The notes below the pieces were generated by a model. It worked only from the letters and a program-made list of their open reading frames with translations, was not told where the DNA came from and did not search any database. A stretch of DNA of 6,058 nt from an uncultured Rivibacter sp. (lineage in GTDB: Bacteria; Pseudomonadota; Gammaproteobacteria; Burkholderiales; Burkholderiaceae): contig CAMLNA010000203.1 in assembly GCA_946481025.1 (NCBI GenBank), positions 1-6,058 of the forward strand, read 5' to 3'. Within the stretch, counting starts at the first letter, position 1. Each line of letters starts with the position of its first letter. Shown here one piece after another: positions 1 through 5,629 of this stretch. The position numbers and the translations under genes were made by a program.

Positions 1-698
1 GCAAGAGCACGCTGGTCAACCTGATCTGCCGCTTCTACGACGTGACCGACGGCGCCATCCTGGTCGACGGCACCGACATCCGCCGCTTCGGCGTGTCGAA
101 CTTCCGCCGCCACATCGGCCTGGTGCTGCAGGAGCCCTTCCTGTTCTTCGGCACCATCGCCGAGAACATCGCCTACGGCAAGCCGGACGCCACCCGCGAG
201 GAGATCGTGGCGGCGGCGCGGGCCGCGCATGCGCACGAGTTCATCCTGCGGCTGCCGCAGGGCTACGACTCGCTGGTGGGCGAACGCGGCCAGGGGCTGT
301 CGGGCGGCGAGCGCCAGCGCATCTCGATCGCCCGCGCACTGCTGATCGACCCGCGCATCCTGATCCTCGACGAGGCGACGTCCAGCGTGGACACCGAAAC
401 CGAGAAGGAAATCCAGAAGGCGCTCGACAACCTCGTGCAGGGCCGCACCACCATTGCCATCGCACACCGCCTGTCCACGCTGCGCAAGGCCGACCGCCTG
501 GTGGTGATGGACCGCGGGCAGGTGGTCGAGGTGGGCCCGCACGACGAGCTCATGGCCCGGCAGGGTGCCTACTGGCGCCTCTATGAGGCGCAGGCGCGGC
601 GCGTGGACGCCGAAGAAGACGAAGACCTCGACACGCCCGCCCAGGTGCAGGTCGCGCAGATCGCCAGCCAGGTGCCGGCGGTGCGGAGCAGTTCATGA
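1..698 (+). CDS. ABC exporter, C-terminal ATP-binding domain (5' end outside window)
   Basis: This is the nucleotide-binding half of an ATP-driven exporter. The reading frame is open from the first base, beginning inside the Walker A motif (the visible residues are KST, with the preceding Gly codon cut). The GTG at 42 is therefore internal, not a start. In order follow the Q-loop Gln (129-131, in LVLQEP), the signature LSGGERQR (from 297), Walker B ILILDE with catalytic Glu (372-374), the D-loop SSVD and the switch His (465-467, in IAHRLS). All key residues are intact. The FFGTIAENIAYG stretch after the Q-loop is typical of ABCB/MsbA-type exporters, where the transmembrane domain precedes the ATPase in the same chain, so that domain should lie to the left. 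After the ATPase comes a tail of about 35 residues with an acidic run (DAEEDEDLD) and no fold I recognise. The stop overlaps the next gene. I recall this exporter plus DUF1854 pair being named 'cyanophycin metabolism-associated' in betaproteobacteria. The transported substrate is not readable here. Confidence 0.95.
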   Translation, partial: KSTLVNLICRFYDVTDGAILVDGTDIRRFGVSNFRRHIGLVLQEPFLFFGTIAENIAYGKPDATREEIVAAARAAHAHEFILRLPQGYDSLVGERGQGLSGGERQRISIARALLIDPRILILDEATSSVDTETEKEIQKALDNLVQGRTTIAIAHRLSTLRKADRLVVMDRGQVVEVGPHDELMARQGAYWRLYEAQARRVDAEEDEDLDTPAQVQVAQIASQVPAVRSSS

Positions 699-1168
699 AT
701 CAGGCCCCCCTCTTCTCGCTGGAGCGCAACGCCTTCGGCCGCCTCGTCCTCACCCTGCCCGACGGCGAACCGCACACCGGCGTGGTGCCGGTGCGCGCGT
801 TCCCGATCGCCGCGCCCGACGACGGCCTGTCGCTGGTCGGTGCCGACGGCCACGAGCTGCTGTGGATCGACCGCATCGACGCGCTGCCGGCCGCCACCCG
901 CGCGCTCATCGACGAAGAACTCGCCACGCGCGAATTCGTGCCGGTGGTCAGGCGCATCAAGAGCGTGTCCACCTTCGCCACGCCCAGCACCTGGGCGGTG
1001 GAAACCGACCGCGGCGACACGCAGTTCGTGCTCAAGGGCGAAGAGGACATCCGCCGCCTGGAGGCCGGACGGCTCCTGATCGCCAGCAGCCACGGCATCC
1101 AGTTCCTGGTGCCGGACCGCTTTGCACTCGACCGGCATTCGAAGCGGCTGCTCGAACGCTTCCTGTGA
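695..1168 (+). CDS. DUF1854 family protein (cyanophycin-associated type)
   Basis: This is a complete 157-residue soluble protein. It begins at an ATG that overlaps the exporter stop in an ATGA junction. A GGAG ribosome-binding site lies six bases upstream, at 685-688, inside the exporter gene. The two are therefore almost certainly co-transcribed and translationally coupled. Recognisable DUF1854 blocks are the PVRAFPI segment near residue 32, LVGADGHELLWIDRID near 47-62, FATPSTWAVETDRG near 94-107, FVLKGEEDIRRL near 111-122 and the SHGIQFLV block near 132-139. There is no signal peptide or membrane segment. The biochemical function of DUF1854 is unknown. I recall the family being named as cyanophycin metabolism-associated because it sits with the exporter near cyanophycin synthetase genes. 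That link is context, not shown in this window. A role as a cytosolic partner of the exporter is inference. Length and ends look normal for the family. Confidence 0.9.
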   Translation: MNQAPLFSLERNAFGRLVLTLPDGEPHTGVVPVRAFPIAAPDDGLSLVGADGHELLWIDRIDALPAATRALIDEELATREFVPVVRRIKSVSTFATPSTWAVETDRGDTQFVLKGEEDIRRLEAGRLLIASSHGIQFLVPDRFALDRHSKRLLERFL

Positions 1169-1182
1169 GGCCGCGAGGCCGC

Positions 1183-1206
1183 TCCTCAGTGCCGCAAGCC
1201 TGAGGA
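1183..1206. terminator. Possible stem-loop at convergent gene ends
   Basis: A 7-bp perfect stem, TCCTCAG (1183-1189) with CTGAGGA (1200-1206), encloses a 10-nt loop. It begins 15 bases after the DUF1854 stop and contains the stop codon of the opposing SDR gene in its left arm. There is no T-run on either strand, so it is not a textbook intrinsic terminator. It could act as a bidirectional 3'-end structure. Confidence 0.25.
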
Positions 1207-2082
1207 CCCGTGGATGCGGCCGCTTTCGCCTGGCCGGTACAAGGTGCCCTCGGGATGCCGCGGCGGTTCGTCCCGCTGCTGGCGCCCGGCCTGGCGGGCG
1301 GCCATCTTGTCGCCCAGCGACGGCGCCACCTTGGCCATGGCGGTGTTGAGGGTGGCCATCGCGCCCACCTTCACGTCGCGCCCGCCTTCGGTGGCGGCCT
1401 TCAGGATGGCCTCGGCCACGTCCTGCGGATCGATCTGCGGCGTCGGCAGCCTGGGTTCGCTGCTCATGTAGTTGCGCGCGTGCTCCGGGTAAGGCGTGTC
1501 CACCGCGGTCGGCTGGATCAGCGTGATCGACACCGGCACCTCGTCGAGTTCCTCGACCTCGACCCGCAGGGCATCGGTGAAGCCCTTCACCGCATGCTTC
1601 GACGCGGTGTACATGCCTTGCAGCGGGATGACCGCCTCGGACACCTCGCTGCCCACGTTGATGAGCGCGCCGCCGTTGGGCCGCAGGTGGCGCAGCGCGA
1701 CCAGCGAACCGTACACCGTGCCCCAGAAATTGGTCTCGAACAGCCGCCGGCTGTCGGCGTCGCTCACCTCTTCGAGCCGGCCATAGATGGCCACGCCCGC
1801 GTCGTTGACCCAGGTGTCGATGCGGCCGAAGCGCAGGATCGCCGCCTCGGCCGCCAGCTCCAGCGCCTCGCGGCTGGCCACGTCGGCCGGCACCGCGATG
1901 GCCTGCGCCCCTTGCGCCTCCAGGCGCGCGGCAATCTCCTGCAGCGTCCGCTCGCTGCGCGCCACCAGCACCAGCCTGGCGCCGCGCTGTGCGGCGAGCT
2001 CCGCGGTCGCCAGGCCGATGCCGCTCGAAGCGCCGGTGATGACGATGACCTGTTTGTCGATGGGCTTGAAGTGAAAGGACAT
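1186..2082 (-). CDS. Classical short-chain dehydrogenase/reductase (SDR)
   Basis: This is a complete 298-residue NAD(P)-dependent oxidoreductase. The start is the ATG read from 2082, with AAGGAG (2089-2094) six bases upstream. The Rossmann cofactor site TGASSGIG is at residues 16-23. An Arg follows the second beta strand (A41-R42), which suggests NADP(H) preference. An NDAG block (the family's NNAG) is at 93-96. The catalytic set is Asn118, Ser145, Tyr158 and Lys162, the last two in YTASK. A PTAVDTPYP stretch after the active site forms part of the substrate loop. The last 60 or so residues are an Arg/Gly/Pro-rich tail beyond the SDR core, unlikely to be catalytic. It resembles the SDRs of about 300-340 residues that begin with KPI..QVVVITGAS, whose substrates are mostly unknown. 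No neighbour indicates the substrate. It converges on the DUF1854 gene with a 17-base gap. A small proline-rich ORF lies 73 bases upstream on the same strand and may share its transcript. Confidence 0.93.
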   Translation of the reverse strand: MSFHFKPIDKQVIVITGASSGIGLATAELAAQRGARLVLVARSERTLQEIAARLEAQGAQAIAVPADVASREALELAAEAAILRFGRIDTWVNDAGVAIYGRLEEVSDADSRRLFETNFWGTVYGSLVALRHLRPNGGALINVGSEVSEAVIPLQGMYTASKHAVKGFTDALRVEVEELDEVPVSITLIQPTAVDTPYPEHARNYMSSEPRLPTPQIDPQDVAEAILKAATEGGRDVKVGAMATLNTAMAKVAPSLGDKMAARQAGRQQRDEPPRHPEGTLYRPGESGRIHGSSGLRH

Positions 2083-2155
2083 GCGCGGCTCCTTCGTGAT
2101 CGGCAGGTTGGGTGGTCACGAAGGCCGGCAATCGGCGTGCACGCCGCCCGGCCCG

Positions 2156-2359
2156 TCACCGTGGCGGCGAGGCGGCGCCCGGCGGCTGGACGGCCGGCGG
2201 ATCGTCCGGCGCGTCGAGCCCGGCACCGGGGTCTTCTTCACCCGCCACCGACTCGGCGGAGATGTCCACCGGCTCCGGCGTGTGCGAGCCCGTGCTGTCC
2301 ACGGGCGGTGCGGGCTGTGCGGGTGGTGCATGGGGGTCGGGCTGCTGCACGGGGGCCAT
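2156..2359 (-). CDS. Small proline-rich acidic protein, function unknown
   Basis: This is a 67-residue ORF starting at the ATG read from 2359, with AAGGAA (2365-2370) five bases upstream. The same frame stays open further upstream. A longer form would, however, have no clear ribosome-binding site and would run into the divergent glycine-zipper gene, so I chose this start. By my count 18 of 67 residues are proline and 11 are Asp/Glu. There is only one Arg, and there are no Cys, Phe, Trp, Tyr or Lys residues. It should be intrinsically disordered, with no signal peptide and no membrane segment. The block DISAESVAGEEDPGAGLD (residues 32-49) is the least repetitive part and the best handle for a homology search. 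The frame ends 73 bases before the SDR start, so co-transcription with the SDR is possible. Support is the ribosome-binding site, a plausible composition and the lack of any better frame in this stretch. It could still be a chance ORF in GC-rich DNA. Confidence 0.55.
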   Translation of the reverse strand: MAPVQQPDPHAPPAQPAPPVDSTGSHTPEPVDISAESVAGEEDPGAGLDAPDDPPAVQPPGAASPPR

Positions 2360-2364
2360 GGCGC

Positions 2365-2370
2365 TTCCTT
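2365..2370 (-). promoter_or_regulatory. Ribosome-binding site deciding the start of the small proline-rich ORF
   Basis: AAGGAA on the minus strand lies five bases before the ATG read from 2359. It supports the 67-residue form over a 134-residue form beginning at 2560. Confidence 0.5.
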
Positions 2371-2381
2371 GCTGCTGCGGG

Positions 2382-2403
2382 GGTTTGCATGTTCGTGCAA
2401 ACC
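2382..2403. promoter_or_regulatory. Perfect 8+8 bp dyad, candidate operator
   Basis: GGTTTGCA (2382-2389) and TGCAAACC (2396-2403) are exact inverted copies separated by six bases. The dyad is in the 182-bp region between two divergent genes, 22 bases upstream of the small ORF's start. It is AT-richer than its surroundings. Its size and symmetry fit a dimeric repressor site, or a 5'-leader stem-loop for the minus-strand transcript. No confident -35/-10 pair could be placed on either strand, so the role is a guess. Confidence 0.35.
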
Positions 2404-2421
2404 GCATACCCGGCATACCCG
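2404..2421. repeat. Tandem 9-bp direct repeat
   Basis: GCATACCCG occurs twice without a gap (2404-2412 and 2413-2421), immediately next to the dyad. Together they form a 40-bp block of ordered sequence in the divergent intergenic region. This could be a second protein-binding site or a small duplication. Confidence 0.45.
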
Positions 2422-2541
2422 CGTGGGCGGCGCTGCAGCGAAAAGCGCTTGTGCGCCTCGTCCTACCCGCTTGGGGTCGCGGGGCCGATAGGCCATGGCC
2501 ACCGGGCCTGCTGCAATGGTCCCCACCCCAAGGAGCAAGCC

Positions 2542-2781
2542 ATGGCAAGCAACCCCACACCCAAGGAAGACAAGGCGCGCCAACTGGGCCACACGGCAGC
2601 TGAATCGGCCGGCGTGCACCCGGTGGGCACCGCTATCGGCGCCGTGCTCGGTGCCATCGTCGGGGCCCTGTGCGGCATCGCGGCGGGGCCCGTCGGCAGC
2701 CTGTTCGGTGCCGTGGCCGGCGCGGTGGCCGGGGGCGTGCTGGCCTCGTTCAGGGGCACGCCGCCAGCCAGGCGGCCATGA
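2542..2781 (+). CDS. Small glycine-zipper membrane protein
   Basis: This is a complete 79-residue protein. The ATG at 2542 is preceded by AAGGAG (2530-2535) six bases upstream. The N-terminal 26 residues are polar and charged, with a KEDKARQLGH stretch. Residues 27-70 are hydrophobic and almost wholly Gly, Ala, Val, Ile and Leu. Glycine falls at every fourth position: 29, 33, 37, 41, 45 and 49. After a Gly-Pro turn at 49-50 the pattern resumes at 52, 56, 60 and 64. This suggests two tightly packed helices forming a hairpin in the membrane, followed by a short basic tail (RGTPPARRP). No cleavable signal peptide is apparent. The HPVGTAIGAV start of the zipper resembles longer glycine-zipper proteins common in Burkholderiales, and this looks like a short form. 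The function is unknown. It ends four bases before the convergent stop of the large CoA-ligase/citrate-synthase-like gene. Confidence 0.85.
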   Translation: MASNPTPKEDKARQLGHTAAESAGVHPVGTAIGAVLGAIVGALCGIAAGPVGSLFGAVAGAVAGGVLASFRGTPPARRP

Positions 2782-2783
2782 AC

Positions 2784-2809
2784 TCTCAGGCCACGAAGCG
2801 GCACTGAGA
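2784..2809. terminator. Possible stem-loop at convergent gene ends
   Basis: TCTCAGGCC (2784-2792) pairs with GGC (2800-2802) and CTGAGA (2804-2809), giving a 9-bp stem with one bulged A and a 7-nt loop. It starts two bases after the glycine-zipper stop and covers the stop codon of the opposing large gene. There is no T-run on either strand, so the terminator assignment is tentative. Confidence 0.3.
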
Positions 2810-5482
2810 CGCGGGCGTGCGCGTGTCCATGTTGCGCCCGCGATTCATGTGGTCGTCGATCTCGGCCGCACAGCCCAGCATGCGCGGATACAGGAAGATG
2901 GTGAAGGCCGCCGTTTCCAGCTCACGCTCGCCGATGTCGCCGCGCTTGAAGGGCAGCCACAGCATCTTGAGCAGCAGGGCTGCGATCACCGCGTCGATGT
3001 TCACGCAATAGACGTTGCGCGACACGCCCGCCTCCGCCAGCGCCTGCACCAGCTCGCGGTAATAGGCATGGAACACGTTGTATTCGCCGCGCCCCTGCAG
3101 CAGCTCGGCGATGAACACCTCGCGCGGGTCGAAGTTCACCGGCTTGTCCTTGAACACCGGATGGTTCACGCCCGGGATCTTGGCGATGTCGAGGCTGCCG
3201 ATGGTCTTGCGCTGCGCCTTGTATTGCGCATATCGCGCGGCGGTGCCCGCCGCCAGGGCCTTCAGGTCGATGCCGTGGCCGGCATCGCTCGGGTCGGCGA
3301 GCCCGCTGCCTTGGAACTGCTCGTTCAGAAAGGCAATGCCTTCGTAGCCGTTGCCGCCGTGCGTATAGCCGGTGTGCGTGAGGAAGCCGATCAGGGCCTT
3401 GTTGAGCTGCACGCGCTCCGGGCTTTCGGGGCCGTCGGCGGACACGGCGCCCTTGGCACCTTGCGCCGAGATCGCGCCGGGGCCGTTGGTGAGCAAAAGA
3501 CCGACCAGCGTCTGGAATGCGAACAGGTCATCGTCGGCAGGAGCCCGCCCGAGCAACGCGGCGAAGGCGATCTCGGCCAGGCTTCTCTCGCCCAGCAACG
3601 CGGCGTTGTCGAAACCGCAGAAGCGCTGCGGCTGGTGGTGCGACGCGTCCGCCGATGCGCCGATCAGCGTGCCGAACAGCTGCATCCACCATGGCAGGTT
3701 TTCCGCGGTGAGGCGCGACAGGCGCTTGGCGGTGAGCGGGTTCCAGGCCAGGGTGGTGGTGACCGCCGCCAGCAGGGCATCGGCGGTCGGGTGGCCCGGC
3801 AGGCTCGTGAGCCAGCGCACGAACACCGACTCGGCCCCACGTGAGCGCAGCGCCGCCAGCAGCGCCAGCGCGCGCTCGTCCGGCGCGGCGGCGAACAGCG
3901 ACTCGCTGCCGCTGATCTCGACCCGCGCCACGTCGAAGGTTGGATCTGCCGCATCGACCAGGCCTGCCGCCGAAAAGCGGTCGATCAGCAAGCGCACCGC
4001 CTCGCGCGCGGCGGCCTGACGACGCGGCCCCACGACGGCGGCGGCTGCGGCCAGCACCGCATTGGGCGCATTGCCGGCTTCGCGCGAGGCCTGCGCCGCG
4101 GCCAGTTCGGGCGTGCCGTGCAGGTTGCAGAACGCGGCCACGGCCGCGGCCATGAGCTGGTGGTCGTTCACGCCGCCCGGGCGCTGCAGCAACGCGAGGC
4201 AGGCGTTGGCTTCCAGCGATTGCGTCGCGGCATCGAGCATCGACATGCCGTGCAGGCTGCTCACTTGCGTGAGCGCGTCCATCTGGGTGGCCCCCGAAGC
4301 GTCCTTCATCGACTGGCGCGGCGGGATGGCGCCCACCTGCCGGTTCACCAGGGCGATCTGCTCGTTGTACGGCGCGATGGCCTCCACCACCGGCAGCGCC
4401 AGTTCGGGCGGCAGCACCCCCTGGTCTGCGCCGAACCAGGGCTTGAGCGCGAGGCTGCCTTCGGGCGCGAAGTCGGGCAGCGTCGCGTTGGCACGCATGA
4501 CCGCGGTGAGTGCGGCCGGGATGTGCGCGATGTTGGTGACCAGCGCCCCCTTGGCCGAAAACACCGGCGACTCGGGCGTGAAGATCGCATCGACGCCGAA
4601 CTTGTCCATGAACCAGCGTTCCTTGGCGAGCGCATCGTCGCTGCCGCCGGCCATGGCGCCCGCATGCCCCACCGCGCGGGTGAGCTTGCTCTTCCAGCGA
4701 CCCACCACGCAGGCGACCACCGGCTTGGTGAACTGCGCATCGAGCTCGTAGTAGCCGCCCGGTTCGCAATAGAGCACGGCGGCCTTGCTGCGTGCGTCGT
4801 TCGCCAGCGCGAAAGCGAACTCCGGCGCGGCGTAGTGGATGTAGACGTCCTTGCCGCTGGAGATCACCGTCGTGGTGCCCCAGCCGGCCAGCCGGAGGTA
4901 TTGCGCGATGGTGGTCGAGAAGCCGCCCGAATTGGAGAAGATCGCGACCGAGCCGGGCCGCAGCGTGTCACCGGGGTTGTCGCCCCCCAGCGCGCCGCCG
5001 ATGCGCACCTGGTTCCACGCGTCGGCCACGCCCAGGCCGTTGGCGCCGAAGATGTCGACGCCGCGCTGCTGTCCCATGGCGCGGATCTCGCGCGCGTCGT
5101 GCACGGCGATCTTCTCGGTGATGATGAAGATCTTCTTCAGCCCGGGGTTCACGCGGATCAGCTCGGCCACGCCGTCGCGTGCGGCCGACGGCGGCAGGTA
5201 GACCACGCCGCAGTTGAAGCGGTGCCCGGCCTCCAGCCCTTCGCGCACGTTGTTGAACACGGGGATGCTGCCCGCCGGCGTTTCGAGCACCTGCCCGCCC
5301 TTGCCCGGCGCGGTGCCGAACACCACGTTGCCGCCCGAATAGGCATGGCTCACCGGCGTGACGTCGCTCGACTCGCCGCCCAGGATGTTGAGCACGCACA
5401 CGCGGTCGTCGCGCGACGCCACCTGCGACAGCGAGCTGATGCCGACGAAGTATTTGAAGTCACCCACGCTTTGACGGTCCAT
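2786..5482 (-). CDS. ATP-citrate-lyase large-subunit-like protein (CoA ligase alpha + citrate-synthase-like fusion)
   Basis: This 898-residue cytosolic protein begins at the ATG read from 5482, with GGAG seven bases upstream. Residues ~1-165 resemble the CoA-binding domain of succinyl-CoA synthetase alpha. Residues ~175-330 resemble its ligase domain, with FSNSGG (182-187) and the GHAGA phospho-histidine motif (His273). Residues ~620-898 have a citrate-synthase-like fold. The family's catalytic positions can be matched to His708 (THGG), His774 (GVNHPVFKD, followed by DPR) and Asp830 (VNID), with a C-terminal DTRTP...R segment. This is the domain order of the ATP-citrate lyase large chain, which activates citrate through a phospho-histidine to citryl-CoA and cleaves it to acetyl-CoA and oxaloacetate. 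That chain is usually about 600 residues. Here ~285 extra residues (335-620) intervene and partly look like a decayed citrate-synthase-like unit. The upstream gene supplies the matching citrate-binding subunit, 147 bases away on the same strand. True ATP-citrate lyase or a relative using another acid are both possible; the family assignment is firm, the substrate is not. Confidence 0.88.
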   Translation of the reverse strand: MDRQSVGDFKYFVGISSLSQVASRDDRVCVLNILGGESSDVTPVSHAYSGGNVVFGTAPGKGGQVLETPAGSIPVFNNVREGLEAGHRFNCGVVYLPPSAARDGVAELIRVNPGLKKIFIITEKIAVHDAREIRAMGQQRGVDIFGANGLGVADAWNQVRIGGALGGDNPGDTLRPGSVAIFSNSGGFSTTIAQYLRLAGWGTTTVISSGKDVYIHYAAPEFAFALANDARSKAAVLYCEPGGYYELDAQFTKPVVACVVGRWKSKLTRAVGHAGAMAGGSDDALAKERWFMDKFGVDAIFTPESPVFSAKGALVTNIAHIPAALTAVMRANATLPDFAPEGSLALKPWFGADQGVLPPELALPVVEAIAPYNEQIALVNRQVGAIPPRQSMKDASGATQMDALTQVSSLHGMSMLDAATQSLEANACLALLQRPGGVNDHQLMAAAVAAFCNLHGTPELAAAQASREAGNAPNAVLAAAAAVVGPRRQAAAREAVRLLIDRFSAAGLVDAADPTFDVARVEISGSESLFAAAPDERALALLAALRSRGAESVFVRWLTSLPGHPTADALLAAVTTTLAWNPLTAKRLSRLTAENLPWWMQLFGTLIGASADASHHQPQRFCGFDNAALLGERSLAEIAFAALLGRAPADDDLFAFQTLVGLLLTNGPGAISAQGAKGAVSADGPESPERVQLNKALIGFLTHTGYTHGGNGYEGIAFLNEQFQGSGLADPSDAGHGIDLKALAAGTAARYAQYKAQRKTIGSLDIAKIPGVNHPVFKDKPVNFDPREVFIAELLQGRGEYNVFHAYYRELVQALAEAGVSRNVYCVNIDAVIAALLLKMLWLPFKRGDIGERELETAAFTIFLYPRMLGCAAEIDDHMNRGRNMDTRTPASQCRFVA

Positions 5483-5489
5483 GAAGAGT

Positions 5490-5493
5490 CTCC
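5490..5493 (-). promoter_or_regulatory. Ribosome-binding site deciding the start of the 898-residue protein
   Basis: GGAG on the minus strand lies seven bases before the ATG read from 5482. A GTG 36 bases further upstream (read from 5518) would add 12 residues. That GTG lies inside the arm of the inverted-repeat element and has no comparable site, so the ATG is preferred. Confidence 0.7.
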
Positions 5494-5513
5494 GGAGGTT
5501 CTCTCTTGAATCA

Positions 5514-5610
5514 TTCACCGCAGAGACGCAGAGGACGCCGAGGTTCGCTGAGGAGAGCCGGAGGCGTTCCCTCCGCGTTTCCTCCGCGTCCTCCGCGCCT
5601 CGGCGGTGAA
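5514..5610. repeat. 97-bp inverted-repeat intergenic element (MITE-like)
   Basis: The outer 30 bases at each end (5514-5543 and 5581-5610) are inverted copies matching at 26 of 30 positions. The outermost TTCACCGC and GCGGTGAA are identical. Each arm is built from short (A)CGC-GAGG units, repeated about every nine bases, and the centre (5544-5580) continues the same theme less regularly. Transcribed on either strand it would fold into a long hairpin. The core, TTCACCGCAGAGACGCAGAG, is one I remember seeing dispersed between genes in many bacterial genomes. I cannot give it a formal family name. It fills most of the 147-bp gap between the two ATP-citrate-lyase-like genes and stops 31 bases short of the downstream ATG. 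No ORF or transposase is inside it. Confidence 0.75.
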
Positions 5611-5629
5611 GGCTGTTCAGGCCTTTGTC

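Noticed and set aside
581..2131. Open frame of 516 codons on the minus strand across DUF1854 and the SDR
   Set aside because: It is out of frame with two convincing genes, its translation is Arg/Gly/Ala-rich with no family features, and such long shadow frames are common in GC-rich DNA.
2443..2450. AAGCGCTT palindrome in the divergent intergenic region
   Set aside because: It is an eight-base palindrome without a second copy or flanking symmetry, unremarkable on its own.
2445..2541. Promoter for the glycine-zipper gene
   Set aside because: I searched for sigma-70 and sigma-54 type elements and found no pair with acceptable sequence and spacing.
1210..2781. Open frame of 523 codons on the plus strand ending with the glycine-zipper protein
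   Set aside because: Only its last 79 codons, after a proper ribosome-binding site at 2530-2535, look like a protein. The rest is antisense to the SDR and the small ORF.
2495..3844. Long plus-strand frame opposite the large CoA-ligase/citrate-synthase-like gene
   Set aside because: It is antisense to a gene with clear domains and catalytic motifs, and its own translation shows no recognisable features.
5490..5497. CTCCGGAG palindrome over the ribosome-binding site of the large gene
   Set aside because: With no loop it cannot form a hairpin in RNA. The flanking partial symmetry is weak, so it is probably incidental to the GGAG site.
4118..5509. 463-codon plus-strand frame antisense to the N-terminal half of the large gene
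   Set aside because: It is His/Arg/Gly-rich shadow translation of the complementary strand, with no ribosome-binding site or motif.
5483..5518. GTG start 36 bases upstream giving a 910-residue form of the large protein
   Set aside because: It has no ribosome-binding site, lies in the arm of the inverted-repeat element, and the downstream ATG has GGAG at proper spacing.
5609..5625. AAGGC/GCCTT hairpin just after the stop of the citrate-binding subunit gene
   Set aside because: The stem is only five bases with a seven-base loop, and on the gene's own strand no U-tract follows, so a terminator call is not supported.
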